From NCBI RefSeq assembly GCF_019320115.1, contig NC_089583.1:83903928-83967927 (forward strand): DNA of 64,000 bases, written 5' to 3'. This document shows, piece after piece, positions 23,435-35,859 of the stretch (position 1 is its first letter; the number at the start of each line of letters is the position of its first letter). The stretch is from Miscanthus floridulus (lineage: Eukaryota; Streptophyta; Magnoliopsida; Poales; Poaceae). The notes beneath the pieces are model-generated. The model was given only the letters and a program-made list of their open reading frames with translations. It ran no database searches and was not told the origin of the DNA. The translations under genes were made by a program, and so were the position numbers.

Positions 23435-25376
23435 CTATCTAATTACAAGAGCAACAACACAAGCTTAATGTATATGAAAGTAAACGCAAGCTTGTGTAAC
23501 GGGGATGCAAACCAACGGGAAGAACAAGGTTGACACGATGATTTTTCTCCCGAGGTTCACGTGTTTGCCAACACGCTAGTCCCCGTTGTGTTGACCGCTC
23601 ACTTGGTGGTTCGGCGGCTAATTAGCATCACCCGCTAAGCCCGCACGTCGGGCGCCACAAGAACCTACCCCTTGAGTGAGGGTAGCTCAAAGACACGCTT
23701 TACTAAAGTTGCTCTTCGCGACTCCCGCGGGGCGAGCACAATGCCCCTCACAAGCACTTCTCCGGAGCGCCGCACAAGCTTCTTGCACACTTCGACGGAG
23801 ACCACCACCAAGCCGTCTAGGAGGTGGCAACCTCCAAGAGTAACAAGCACCACCGGCTTGCAACTCGATCACCTAGTGCCACTCGATGCAACCTCACGAT
23901 GCAATCGCACTAGAATCGCTCACTCACACAATCGAATGATCACTATCAAGTATATGTGTGATGGAGGGCTCCCAAGCACTCACAAGCATGGACACTAAGT
24001 CCCTTGAGGTGCTCCACACCAGCCATGGCCGAGGGCCACTTCTATTTATAGCCCCAAGGGCTAAACTAGCCGTTACCCCTTCACTGGGCAATGGTCGGGC
24101 TGACCGGACGCTCCGGTCGTGTTGACCGGACGCTGGACCTCAGCGTCCGGTCACTCGCAGACGACCACGTGTCCCGGTTCCAACGGTCATTTGACTTGAC
24201 CGGACACAGCAGCACTCAACTGACCGGACGTAGAACCCCCAGCGTCAGGTCATTTCTAGTAAGCTCCCGAGCATGACCGGACGCGTTCGATCGAACGCGA
24301 TCGGACACAGCCAGCGTCCGGTCACACTCCAGCTTCTGCATCACCATACGTCAGCCTGACCGGACGCAGCCTGCCAGCGTCCGGTGCATGCAGATCTAGC
24401 GTCCGGTCAGTTGACCGACGCCAGCATCTTCGCGACCAACTCGTTTTCACTTCTAACTTCTTCACCCTTGCACCAATGTGCTAACCACCAAGAATTTGCA
24501 TCCGGCGCAATAGAAAATAGACATTCCATTTTCCCGAAAGCGCCGAATCCCACCTCGCAAGCTCGGCGGGAGGGAGAGAGGGACCCAAACCCATCTCACC
24601 CCTACAAACACCACCTCCTTTGTAAATGTGCCAACACCACCAAGTGTACACCACCATGTGTATGTGTGTTAGCATTTTCACAATCATTTCCCAAAGGATG
24701 TTAGCCACTCAACTTGCCACGCCACTCGATCCTAGCGACAATGCAAAGTTAGATCACTCGAGTGGCACTAGATGACTGATATGGAAACAAGTTTGCCCCT
24801 CTTGATAGTATGGCCATCTATCCTAAACCCGGTCATAAACTTCTCTACACACCTATGACCGGTGAAATGAAATGCCCTAGGTTATACCTTTGCCTTGCGC
24901 ATTCCATTCCATCTCCTTCAATGTCGATGCAACACATGCACCAACACGATCAACAATGATATGATTCACTTCATATCATCACATAATCATATTGGTTCAT
25001 CGATCTTGACTCTACTTGCTCTTCACCATTGCCATCGTCCATCGGCGCCAAGTCTTGCTCAAGCTTCATCGCCACGCGGTCCATCACTCCAAAGCCTTCG
25101 ACTTGCCCTTCACGCTTGCAACCGGTCCATCAAGCCAAGTCTTGTCTTGATCTTCTCCACCTTGATCACATGACTCAATGTCATGTCTCATGTGTATTTA
25201 AGCTCCTTCATCATCACATGTGTGAGCTTCGCAACATCTCCAAGCCATTTTCACCTCCATGGCATATGTTGCTCACACACATGTACCTGTGGACTAATCA
25301 CCTGTGTATCTCACATAAACACAATTAGTCCACCTAAGTTGTCACTCAATTACCAAAACCAAACAAGGACCTTTCA
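23435..25376 (-). mobile_element. Copia LTR (Maximus/SIRE-like), reverse, truncated
   Basis: Read on the minus strand it starts TGAAAGGTCCTTGTTTGG at 25376 and runs to about 23435. A minus-strand TATA (GGGGCTATAAATAG) lies at 24042-24054. From 24094 to 24420 the motif GACCGGACGC/GCGTCCGGTCA occurs many times in both orientations, a signature I associate with this LTR family in panicoid grasses. The far end lacks the terminal CA expected of an intact LTR and abuts the foreign gypsy tail at 23434. No internal coding part is attached. Confidence 0.7.
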
Positions 25377-27807
25377 ACTAGGGAAAGAGAGGCTCGGACG
25401 GCAGCGCTCAGATGACGGCGGCAATGGCGATGGCAGAGTTGCGAAGGCTAGGGTTTCAAGGCAAAAGCAGGGTACCAAAGAAAAGGAGGAGAAAGACCTT
25501 TAAATAGATTTTACACCGGTAAAAACATGGCCCACCAGGCCCATTTTGACATGGAATGGGGACGCAACGGTCCATTTACCGACGCAACTAAAATGACGGA
25601 ACAGCTCAAATCCACACAATGGTATAGTTCAACGGGTAGATTTCAGACTTATTCATCCAGCACCACGGCGGAGTTATCATATTACTACAAAAAGAACTCA
25701 TCAACAATAAAGCAAAGAAGGGTTACCTCACAAGGAGCGCAACAACCCGGTCCTTACAGAAAGAACTCAGAAATCTCATCAACAATTGGGACATCAGGAG
25801 AATAAAGAATGACAACTCAGAAGGCAAGATTCTTTCCATTATAAATGATTTCAAAAAATAGAAGATTACACGTCTTACAAGACCCAACGAGCTCGGTACC
25901 ACGACAAGCAAAGTAGCAAAGAGGAACCCGGACACGGCTAGGCTCTGGAACGACTACGTGTTCCAAATTGCTACTCGGTAGAACAGACCGCCCTCGGCTA
26001 CACTGTTTTCTTCAAAGGACGGACATAGTGCATCCAAGGCGGAAATCAACAGCACGGCGGGACAACATGGAGCAGAGAAAGCCGGCAGGCATCTATCTAC
26101 CCAAGTCCGACGTGATGCTGGATATGGTGTTGATCTGCACCGGACAGTCTCAGGGCAGGCGACGAGGATCAACCTAGAACTGCCGGACGAAGGATCGCAT
26201 CCCACATCATAAGACCCCCTCTAACTACCGCCACATACTTCCAAGTACAATGCTGCTGTGGGATTAGCCTATCTCTAATCCCTATCACAAGACTCTCTCC
26301 AGCTACGGCAAGACACACAAAAACTATAAAATATGCCCCGGGGCTGCTCTACTTCACAAACTACCATATTCATGACTACAGAGACTTCAGAACAAGCAAC
26401 AAAACGCTCAATGAATCAAAACAGCACTCCAAGAGGGTATTTATAGACCAAAGGAGCGGTGCACATAGACCAAGAGCACCAACGAAACAAGCCTAACAAA
26501 GGACACAGTGAAAAAAGATAGAATTCAATGAATGCGGACTTAGGCGTGAAGGAACAATACTCAAGGACAAGCATATTCGAAAAGATATACCAACACTGTA
26601 CAACTCGTGAACAAACAGCATTTACACTCAACCACCACCATACAACTACATCTGACAACAGCAGACTACCAGAGAATATGCCAAGACCCTGCATCCGAGT
26701 TCTTCCTGAACAAAACAACCTGGATATATGCTCGGGGGCTGCAACAGGAGAGGTTTTCAGTTCTTTCGAACAACTCAGATTCAAGACCCTCCAACTTTTT
26801 GTTCCAAATAGCAAGAGGCTCAGGGGCTACACTCAGTGAGTGCACTTTTTCCTTCAAAAAAGTGCACGTCACCAAGAGGACTACTTCAAGACAACTGTTT
26901 TTCTAATGACATAAGATTCAAGACCCTCCAACTTTTTGTTCTAAATAGCAAGAGGCTCGGGGGCTACACTCAGTGAGTGCACGTTTTCCTTCAAAAAAAG
27001 CGCACATCACTCAGAAGACTTCTTCAAGACAGATGGTTTCAAGGCCACACGGCAAAAAGAACCCAGATATAGCTATATCCGAGCTCTTTTCGACAAAAAA
27101 AATCTGGACATAGCTATATCCGAGCTCTTTTCGATAAAGAACACGGGTATATGCTCGGGAGCCCTTCAACGAAGAATTTGTGCGATTTCAAGAAAAGACC
27201 CTCAAGCTTCTTGTGCCAAACAAAAGAGGCTCGAGGGCTACATCCAAATGGGAGTACTTTTTTCTTCAAAAAGGTACGCACCACGCGAAGATCTCACGAA
27301 GCGCTACATGGTTTCGCTCAAGAAAGCACTCGGACGACGCTTGTTCCTGCTCGACAAGACTTGAAGAAACAAGACAAGGCTTCTAGAACTCAACCATGAA
27401 GTGCTCGGGGGCTTATCGGTGTGGGACCCACGGGATACCCCGCAAGGAAGGAAGAAGATCTAGTCTAACTTGGATTCTTTCCCTGTAATATTAGTAGCAG
27501 TATTTTTCTGTAATCCTACTAGGAACTCTCATTGTAAACCGACTAGGACTCTGGCCTCCTGACTATATAAAAGAGGGCAGGGCTCCTTGGATCGGGAGTT
27601 CAGAGAACAATTGTACAACATAACACTTTACGATCAATCCGACGCGAAAGGCTAGCACCGACTGGACGTAGGGCTATTACTCGATCAAAGATCAAGGGTC
27701 CGAACTAGGATAAATCGACTGTCTCTTGCGTTAACCGTCGAGTTCCGCATACGCTGAAGCTCGAACATACTGCCCCGGGCCAGGCTATCGGTGGTCAAAC
27801 ATCGACA
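25377..27807 (+). mobile_element. 3' part of a gypsy element (non-coding) plus 3' LTR
   Basis: The stretch before the LTR is a non-coding 3' untranslated region with tandem units: AAGACCCTCCAACTTTTTGTT and GGGGCTACACTCAGTGAGTGCAC recur near 26790-26860 and 26915-26985, with a weaker copy near 27190-27260, and AGCTATATCCGAGCTCTTTTCGA occurs twice near 27070-27135. It ends in a purine tract (GCTCGGGGGCTTATCGG) directly before the LTR. The 5' LTR and coding genes are absent to the left, where the copia LTR starts. No protein-coding gene is supported. Confidence 0.65.
27420..27807 (+). repeat. 3' LTR of a gypsy element
   Basis: The LTR starts TGTGGGACCC after the purine tract and ends CATCGACA (388 bp, TG..CA). 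The TATA box CTATATAAAAG at 27563-27573 is followed by the typical transcription-start/R region (TTGGATCGGGAGTTCAGAGA). The outer flank begins GTACT. Confidence 0.75.
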
Positions 27808-27924
27808 GTACTCGGAGTGGTGTTGTTATTGTAGATCAGCTTTCTCCAACTACGAGGGCTGCACTTGAGCAGGTTGAGCACCGTCATGATGGTCCAGCTA
27901 GGACTATCATGGTTGTAGGACAGT

Positions 27925-28170
27925 GTAAGTGCATCTAGCCCTTTAGTGGATTTTGGTAAATTGAATGACAACACAATTAAAGGTCTAATAAGTTTGCTAA
28001 GTGTTGAACAGGAAATTGAGTCTGTTGCATATACTTGTGGGTTGTATATTAACAAGTATATACAAGGTTCAACTAGTAGGCAAATTTGATGATATGCCAT
28101 GTTGTGTTAAAGTGAATGGGTTAAGTAATATTTAGTCACTTTTAATTTCTCTCTTCTTCTTCACTAATAA
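27925..28170 (+). mobile_element. Copia LTR stub
   Basis: TGTAAGTGCATCTAGCCCTT followed by GGATTTTGGTAAATTGAATGAC is the usual opening of a grass Maximus/SIRE-type LTR. Similarity fades after about 250 bp. This is a truncated fragment without coding sequence. Confidence 0.6.
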
Positions 28171-29731
28171 AAAATATTACTTTAATAGTTTTAGTGTCTA
28201 ATGTAATTACTATAATGATTAAAAATCTTATACGGAGTAGCAAACAAGATCAAGTAGTGGTGTCTATCAGCAAATATCAATATTAAATGGTGTTAGATTA
28301 AATTAAAACGAGGAAACTGGTGCGAGAAGACTGGAGGCGGGACGCGTAGACATGTGGGGCCTCGGCCTGCATGCTGCGCGCCGGGGGAATCTGGCAGAAC
28401 TATCACGTTCCGAGGGAACGGAAGGCGGTCAGAGACCCTTTTGGATTTTCGGAATATCGTGGGGACCCCGCGGGGCTGCCTGCCTGCTCGTGCTGCACGG
28501 CTGGAGCTTGCAGCCATGCACAGGCAGCAGTCGCAGCGGCAGAAGCCAGTAGAAGAAACAGAGCCCAATGCCAGCCGGCCCACCCCCACACACCACATGA
28601 CGCAGCAGCTGCATTCAAGCCATCCCTCTCGTTCGCAGGCACCACCCACCCCACCCGGAGAGAAGCGAAGCGAAGGCCGAAGCCGAAGCCGAAGCCGAAG
28701 CTAGCCGGCCGAGATCTCTTGCCCTGTCTTTACGCTTCCGGCTCCGGACCGGGACATACCTACTTATAAGTAAAAAAAATAAAATAAATGATTGATTTTA
28801 TTTCGTAAACTAATCACACCCTAAGTCACCTGACTTTATGAAAACAAACAGGGCCTTAGACCCTCGCTCTGAAGATCTGGCGCCAGTCGCCTCATAATCA
28901 TGACGCGCTGCCCTTCTCTCGGTTCTCCCGCACGGACAGTCTACTGCAGCTACCCACAGCTACAGATAGCTGTAGCTAGCTAGGGCTACCACTAGCTGAT
29001 GACTGCGTGGGAGTAGTATTGTGCTGCGGCCGCGGCAGCCCGGAACACACTGACTGTACCACGCATCGGCATCGCGCTCTAGTCGGCGGTCCGATCGACC
29101 CGTCACTTTGTGACATGTGACTGCGATTGCGAGCAATGTCCAAAGCCCCTGCGCAGGCGCAGCTGTAACTGCCTTTCACATCTTTGACTCCCATGAGCGC
29201 ACGCAAAAGGCAACGAGGAAGGAGAGACGCACGCTGAAACAGGCTCAGGAAAGCGGTTTTGGCATTATGAAAGAGAGATCTCTTTCCGGACTCGTCGCTC
29301 AAAAGATTGCTCGCCCTGGCTGGGCTGGAGACATCAGAATTTCAGAAGAATAGCTAGCAGCAGCATCGTCAGAATACCTAGCTACCTGAGCTGCTGCTAG
29401 GACCTAGACCTACGACTACGAGTACTTCACGCTCGAGTGACTGCGACTACTTCTGTACAAAAACTTGCATGGCTTGGATTAGTTCACCGGAGCGGAGGAT
29501 CAATGGCACCAGTCGCGAGTGCTTGGGCACGGCAGTGCAATTAGTGTAAGCCTAGCAGGAACCCTAACCGAAAGACACTAGACACATCAACGAAAGAACC
29601 CATCTGATCTACAAGTTGAAACGGAACACGTCGATCGAACTGGAGCTAGAACAACAAAACGGCCGCCCCGCCGTTGCATGCACCACCATGCAAACGCATC
29701 TGCTTGCGCGAGGTGAGTACCGAGTAGCCGA
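28171..29731. other. Downstream flank of the HSF gene, no gene
   Basis: The part before about 28760 is GC-rich and includes a GCCGAA hexamer microsatellite (about 28672-28703). Open frames in it (28293-28769) overlap each other on both strands without any domain. The rest (28870-29731) is probably the 3' UTR and flank of the minus-strand HSF gene, with AGCTAGC-type simple stretches near 28965-28985. Confidence 0.5.
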
Positions 29732-31060
29732 CTAGCTAGTGCTAACTGGGGACGAGGCGGCGGAGGGCTCCGGGATGGTCAGGCTTAGGTCGGCGCCGTC
29801 CAGCGCCAGCCGTGGCTTCCTGGCAGGCGACCTGGGTGGCTGGTCTGCTTCCTCCGGGGAAGCCGGCCTCTTGGTGCCGCCCGCGCCGCTCGGGGCGGCG
29901 CTGAGGTGCACGCCGAAGAGCATGGTAGGCGGCGCGGCGGCGGCAGACCGCGCGGTGCCGCTGCTTCCAGCCTCCCCGCCGCCGCCGCTCTTGTCGGCCT
30001 GCTGCGGCGGAGGCGGCGAGAGCTCCTCCGCGATGGTGAGCGAGCTGCTGGACGTGGTGCTCCCGCCGGAGTGGTTGAGGCCCGCGGCCGACACGGGGGC
30101 AGCGGCGGCGGGCTTCTTGCGCGCAGCAGCCTGCAGGCCGAGCCCCTGCAGGAACGCGGCCGCGGCCGGGCTGGGCGCCACGGGGCGCACGTGGTTCTGC
30201 ACGAAGTAGATGATGTCGTTGTAGAGCTTGCGCATGTGCGCCAGCTCCTGCAGCAGCGCCGTGTTGCTGCGCCGCAGCCGCTCGTTCTCCTCCATCAGCA
30301 CGGCCGCGGTGGCCGCGCGCCCCGCGTTGTTGCCTCCGCCGCCGCCGCCGGCGTCGGCGGCGGGCAGCGGCGACGGCGACGGTGGAGGGGCGCCCAGGGC
30401 TAGGAGCCGCGTGGCGGCCACCGGCGCTGCGGCGGCGTGCGCCTCCCTCCAATGCGGGTGCGGGAACGCGAAGCTAACGCTTGCGTGCGCGGCCGCCGCC
30501 ACGACCCCGTCGTCGAACTGGTGGTGGTGGTACGGGGCGCCCGGGTGGAAGAGCGGGAAGTGATGAGGCGGCGCGAAGAAGGGCGGGGGCGACGGCGACG
30601 CCGTGGACGTCGACGTCTTGCGCCGGTGGATCTCGCAGAGCAGCTGCTTCTCCCCCTTGCGGAAGAACTCGTTCGCGAACTCCCACCGCTCCGGAACCAC
30701 CTTCCGGAAGCCCTGCATTGCGCATTGCAACATCACCGTCGTCACCATCAAGAAACCACAACTACCAACACTTCGTGGCTCAATCAAAGCGAGCGAAGTG
30801 CAACTCACGTAGGTGTTGAGCTGCCGGACGAAAGAGGAGAAGTTGTTGTGCTTGAAGTAGTTGGGGAGGATGTCGCGTGCGAACTCCGGTGGGCGCCACA
30901 CGACGAAGGTGGAGACGCGGTCGTCCCCCCAGGAGACGATGTGGTCCGTGGCCGGGTCGTCCACCAGCTGGTACGTCTTGGTCAGGAACGGCGCCGGCAC
31001 CGCCTTCTGCGCGGCCGCCTGCGACGCCGCGTCGCAGTCCCAACTCCCGCACCTCTCCAT
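29732..31060 (-). CDS. HSFB4: Heat stress transcription factor, class B4
   Basis: Two exons on the minus strand: 31060-30809 (84 codons) and 30712-29732, about 410 aa, with a 96-bp GT..AG intron at 30713-30808. The intron falls after RQLNTY in the DNA-binding domain, the conserved plant HSF position. Residues about 21-116 are the HSF domain ([52 protein letters not shown]). Residues about 221-260 hold the oligomerisation coil ([20 protein letters not shown], then [14 protein letters not shown]), which is close to HSFB4 of other plants. Near residue 350 lies LFGVHL, the repressor tetrapeptide context of class B. A basic KRP..ARKPRL stretch near 366-387 may be the nuclear signal. The open frame extends upstream of 31060 but that part is Pro-rich, unlike any HSF and in the 5' UTR. 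Class B factors lack the acidic AHA activators and usually repress. It looks intact. Confidence 0.96.
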   Translation of the reverse strand: MERCGSWDCDAASQAAAQKAVPAPFLTKTYQLVDDPATDHIVSWGDDRVSTFVVWRPPEFARDILPNYFKHNNFSSFVRQLNTYVSCTSLALIEPRSVGSCGFLMVTTVMLQCAMQGFRKVVPERWEFANEFFRKGEKQLLCEIHRRKTSTSTASPSPPPFFAPPHHFPLFHPGAPYHHHQFDDGVVAAAAHASVSFAFPHPHWREAHAAAAPVAATRLLALGAPPPSPSPLPAADAGGGGGGNNAGRAATAAVLMEENERLRRSNTALLQELAHMRKLYNDIIYFVQNHVRPVAPSPAAAAFLQGLGLQAAARKKPAAAAPVSAAGLNHSGGSTTSSSSLTIAEELSPPPPQQADKSGGGGEAGSSGTARSAAAAPPTMLFGVHLSAAPSGAGGTKRPASPEEADQPPRSPARKPRLALDGADLSLTIPEPSAASSPVSTS

Positions 31061-31176
31061 CTCTCTCTCCCTCCTTCCTACAGGAGCCGAAGCGTCGACG
31101 AAGGTTTCTTGGGGTTTTAACTTCTTCCCTCTGAGGTGAGGTGGACGATACGAGGCGAGCGGAGCGGGTGACCCGG

Positions 31177-31186
31177 CTATTTTAAC
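31177..31186 (-). promoter_or_regulatory. Possible TATA-like box of HSFB4
   Basis: On the minus strand GTTAAAATAG lies about 117 bp upstream of the ATG, in an otherwise GC-rich, C/T-rich leader. It is a weak match. I see no clear heat-shock element (alternating GAA/TTC) close by. Confidence 0.3.
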
Positions 31187-33197
31187 TGGAGGTGGTGGTG
31201 AATACGGAGGGAAGGGAAGAGAGGGAGTGGACGAGTGAAGGAGGCAAGTGTGGTGTGCTCCTGCCTCGGGGAGCGTGTGGGCGGTGGGGGTGGTGGGGGG
31301 GGAATATGTGTCGCGTCGCTCTGTCTGTCTGGGTGTTTTGCAGAGAGGGATTGGAAGTTTGGAGATGCAGGTTTCAAGGCAGACCCGTGACACTTCCGCC
31401 AGCGCCCCGCCCCAGCGTCGTCGAGCCATCCAACCGTTCGTTTTCTCGGTTTCTTCAGGATATTTTGCGCCCCCTTTAACCCCGTCCGCCATTTCACCCC
31501 TCCAAAGCGACACTTCCGCCAGCGCCCTGCTGCAGTTTTGGAAGCATCTCCAAAACCTGATTTCTTTTTCGGCGTCAGGGAAAAAAGATATAGGGGAGCT
31601 ATGCCGCGAGCCATTCCTATTGGCCGGTCAATGGTACCCAGACGTGCCGCCCGGATATTAAAATTTTTGTGTTACGCTTGTCGTACGTGGCGTCAAGTAG
31701 CGGGGATATGAGAAGACGGTTTTAGGATCGGAACGCAGCGCAGCAGTCCTTCTTGGATCAGGGCTCCGGTCCATGTGGCCCGAGCGGTGCCCAGTGCATA
31801 TCACGTGCTGTCGATGGAATGCAAGCCCAAAAAATTGTCCTTGCACCACAGCCAGTGTTTTGATTTTTGTGTGTGGGGAGGAATATATTCAAACTTGGTA
31901 TGGCATATCAAAATTACACATGATAAAGTTTTTAAAAAATAATATTCTATCTTGCTTTCGTTATCCTCTTTTCTAGTGACCTTCGTCGATGCAGCCGATA
32001 CTTCAGAATAACTGAGTCTAATCGAGCGCTAAAGCCATAATACAATGATTGTGTTAAATCCATCGATTAACCTCATAAGCTTCGACATGCTACAAAATCC
32101 AATTTTTCAGAACCAAATTGAAACATATCCAAATCGATTGTGATATCCAATCTAATTTGAATTTAGCCCATAGTGGCACATGAGTATGTTGACGTGGGAT
32201 CGTGGGGGTTTAGTCTCGCCTAGGTTGTTAAATGCGGATGTAGACCAACATGTAAAACTTTCAAAGTCCATATCACGATCCCTAGTTTAACCTTTCTCCA
32301 TGAAGTGATAACAGAAACATAAGTGGGTTAGTGATATATGTAGTTCGCACAACATGCAATAGGGATCTAAGTCGTTTTGACTCTAAGGCGTTACATCGAT
32401 GAAAGAACATCCACAAGTAAATCATCGGTTACAACATCGTCTGTAGATCAGCTTCTTCAAACCTTGATCTATCAAGTTGGACGCCTGATTTATTCTCCAA
32501 CGACATTGACAATGACTCAATGAGGTCGATGATTCGGGGTTAATATCCATATCGCCACGGCCTACGGGTAGTGCCCATGAGCACATTTACCCTTGCATGT
32601 AGTAACAAGCTAACCTCTTACTAACCCTTCTATAAAAAAAACTCCTACTAACCCTTGATCCATCAAGTTAGACTCCTGATTTGATTTATTCTCCATAGGC
32701 ATCAACAATAAGGTCGATGATTTGGAGTTAATATAAATATCGTCACAAGGGAAGTGCCCATGAGCACCCTTGCCTTTGCAGGTAGTAACCACAAACTATC
32801 CTCCTGCTAATTTAAGCGACTCCCTGAATAATAACTTCTTAGATTTATTTAGATTAATTCTAGCAAACTAAACTTAAAAAAGTTGCTCAACTGTAAATGA
32901 GAGATGAGATGTCTCCTCCTTTCCGCTAGCAGCCTCACCGGAGAGGAAAAAAGAAGAGACCTCCAACCAATGACAGCGAGTGTAAAACGAGGGACAGGGC
33001 CTCACATGAGATCATTTGGCTAGTAATATGAATTCCGATTCACATAAAATTCACATAAATGAAAATATTATTCAAAAAAGTTTAAAACATTTTGTGAGTG
33101 AAGAACAACTTAAATGTAAGACTAAACATTTCTACTAGAATCTATATTTCCTACCAAACGCACTCATAGTTTGCCACGATGGTGGTGCTAAGTTCAG
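31187..33197. other. HSFB4 upstream region and intergenic DNA with direct repeats
   Basis: GACACTTCCGCCAGCGCC (18 bp) occurs twice in the same direction at about 31389 and 31509. Farther out, a block of about 160 bp at 32462-32628 is repeated at 32652-32809 (ATCAAGTT..GACTCCTGATTT, TTATTCTCCA, GGTCGATGATT, AGTGCCCATGAGCAC). No gene is visible. Confidence 0.6.
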
Positions 33198-33703
33198 AGT
33201 TCTGATAACACCCTAAAATTTGCATAATTTTAAAATAGGAGGAAGTGGTTTAATTATGCATTTTTGTGACATTTAAATTTAGGAAAATAATAATTTTCTT
33301 AAAAATAAAATCAAATGTAGGTTTACAATCATGTATGTGTATTCCTGCTGCTGCATATTGTTTTTGTATTGATCAAATTTCACATTGATTTGAATTTGTA
33401 TTTCAAAATTAGTTGGAAATTAGAAAAGAAAAAAAGTCTCCACCCCTCTCTTTTCGGCCTGCTCTTCCCCGCTTCCCTGCCTTCCTGCACGGCCTGCTCT
33501 TCCTCCCGCAGCGGCCCAGTCGCGGCCCAGTAGCCTAGCGCAGCCGCGCCCGCGTTTTCCCATCTTCCCTCTCGCTGACGGCCTAGCCCCACATGTCAGC
33601 GCCGTCTTCCTCCCGTGTCCGCGTTGGAGTCCCCAATGTCGCTGACGCCGCGCCGAGTCCGCCTCCTCTACGCCTCTTGCCGTGCCGCCCAAGCCGCTTT
33701 CGG

Positions 33704-33713
33704 CTATAAAAAT
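33704..33713 (+). promoter_or_regulatory. TATA box of the solo LTR
   Basis: CTATAAAAAT sits after the GC-rich upstream part of the LTR, as expected for the U3/R boundary. It would drive transcription to the right, now into the inserted element. Confidence 0.55.
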
Positions 33714-35132
33714 TGGATGCCCGCATCGTGCCGCGCCTATCTCGAGCTTTGGAGCCGCCGCTGTCCTCGCATCGCGCTGAGCCACCATAGACCTAGCACC
33801 GCCGCCATTGCCATCCGGCTCGTCGTGCGCCACGCCGCCTCCGTCCGCTTCGCGCCTTGGTAAGGTACCGGCGAGCTCGTCGTCGTCTCCTCTAGTTTCT
33901 CGTGCTTTTGGTTTGTCAAACGATGGTCCGTAGGCTCTAAACCGCGAGCGCCGCCCGCTCCGGCCATGGCGCCGCCGTGGAGCTCACCGCCGACCCCGCC
34001 GTCGGCCGGCCAGCCCTCTCTCTCCCTTCCATTTGATCACAGCCGTCCGATCTGGATCGGACGATCCCAAATAGAATATACCCCTTTGGTTGGCATATTT
34101 TCAAAAAACCCATTATAATTATTTGAGTCTTAACCCGCCGTCCCTGGTTTCTTTCAAAAGGGCCCCTACCTTTTCTTTTAATAATGCCTGCAGTCCTCGG
34201 CCAAATTTAAAAATCAGGTTTTATTTATTTTAATTCAAAAATCAAGTTCCACTTATTTACAGAACGGCCACTACCTTCTGTAGGCTATAAAATCTCCGTT
34301 TTAACTCTGATTTGATCTGTTCAAGTTGCGTTAGGTTTGTAATTCCATAATCTACATGTTCATATTACTATTAGGTATGTTTTCAACTTCTAAAATTCGA
34401 GGTTAGATTTAATCTATTATTTTACTAAAAGAAATCTTGTTTAATTCATAACTTCTTCATTTTAACTCCGATTTTTGTAATCTTCACGTCTGTCTGCCCG
34501 TAGCATCACGTAGAACAGTTTTAAAACCTTTTAAACTTATATTTTTTATTGTTTGGTGTATTGTTCTAATTAGCTTATATTTGTTTACTGTGCCTATATG
34601 GTGTGGTTTGATTTTGAGTAGAAAGTGAGTTTTGTGTTGGTGATCTGGAGCAACTCTTTGAAGATCAAGACCAGCAGCAAAACTTTGAATTAAGGCAAGT
34701 ATAATATGAGGCTCCTTGTTACCTATTCACTTTAATGCAAATCTCAATTCGTATGCATATGTTAATGAACCGCTTGGAGACTATTTACCTTGATATTGAT
34801 TATCCTGTCATTAATTTACCTATGGATTGTGCATGTGGGTAGTATACTCAGTTTGCTCCAACTAATATTGAGTAAAGAATACAATTAAAGATATATGCAA
34901 CATGGTATTAAAAGATGTTTTTTAGCAACATGGAACCAAGGGGGCTAGAGCATTGTGCCTTTTCTTATGGTGCTCTAGTTTCTCTCCATAATGACTCATC
35001 TTTAAGTGGCAACCTAGGATGTACAGTACAACCATAAGGGCCACATGGCTCTGGTCTTAGTCAGGTACCTTGCTCTTTCTTGTTTGTAGCAGTTTATCGA
35101 AAGGGCAAGAGAGACATACCAGGCTGGGTATG

Positions 35133-35605
35133 TGTCGACGAAATATGGTCGGCAGTCTACCTAGGGGTATGCCCAAGGTAGTAGATTATCGGCAGACAGA
35201 TGCGCAAGTCCCAAACAAGACGGTGACGCAAGACAGACACGAGGTTTTATCCAGGTTCGGCCGCCAAGAAGGCGTAATACCTACGTCCTGCGTCTGATTT
35301 GTATTGCTGTATGTCAATGAGAGATGTTTTTTAGAGGGGTCCCCTGCCCGCCTTATATAGTCCGGGGGGCAGGGTTACAGATCTGGAAACTAATCCTAGT
35401 CAGTTACAATTGCCATATGTGGCCGGACAAGGATTCCTATTCTAATCGACCAGGATCCTGCTTGGTCGCCAAATCCGTCTTGATTCCTTGTGCGGGACTC
35501 CGATCAGGTGGACCGAGCCGCACGTCGTTTTTCGGGTGGACTGAACCCATCGATCCGGGCCAGCCCAAGCTTAGCCGTAAGGGTATAGGGGTTAATACCC
35601 CCACA
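35133..35605 (-). repeat. 3' LTR of the Tat element
   Basis: It runs from TGTCGACGAAATATGG to AATACCCCCACA as read on the plus strand (TG..CA). Compared by eye with the other LTR, I find no difference over 473 bp. A minus-strand TATA (CTATATAAGG) lies at 35351-35360. Confidence 0.95.
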
Positions 35606-35622
35606 GCTAGTCCCCGAGCATC
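35606..35622 (-). other. Polypurine tract
   Basis: On the minus strand GATGCTCGGGGACTAGC directly precedes the LTR TG, the usual start site of plus-strand DNA synthesis in LTR elements. It mirrors the purine tract beside the LTR at 17361. Confidence 0.7.
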
Positions 35623-35859
35623 ATGTATTATGCTGCGACACACCATTTTCACCTTCTCCGACAAGCGAGGCTTGGAACCTTGACGCCTCCGACCACCGTC
35701 ATCACCGGAGAAGTAGGTTGTCCGAAGAATGTATGGTGCTCTTATAAAAAGAAAAGATTTCTGTCCTGAGAAGTGTGCCCACTTGTATTTCTGAAAAGAA
35801 ATGTAAGTGGTCTTGAAGCATAGCATTCTTGAACATCAGAAGCGTAGGGGTCGAAAAAC

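Noticed and set aside
24094..24420. GACCGGACGC clusters as a protein-binding array or CACTA subterminal repeats
   Set aside because: The same motif cluster is a known part of Maximus/SIRE-type LTRs, and LTR start and TATA are present around it.
29739..30452. Long open frames on both strands over HSFB4 exon 2
   Set aside because: They are GC-rich shadow frames (Arg/Ala/Gly-rich) over a clear HSF exon.
31061..31513. N-terminal extension of the HSFB4 reading frame
   Set aside because: The frame is open upstream, but the residues are unlike any HSF, and the known family start fits ATG 31060, just before the DNA-binding domain.
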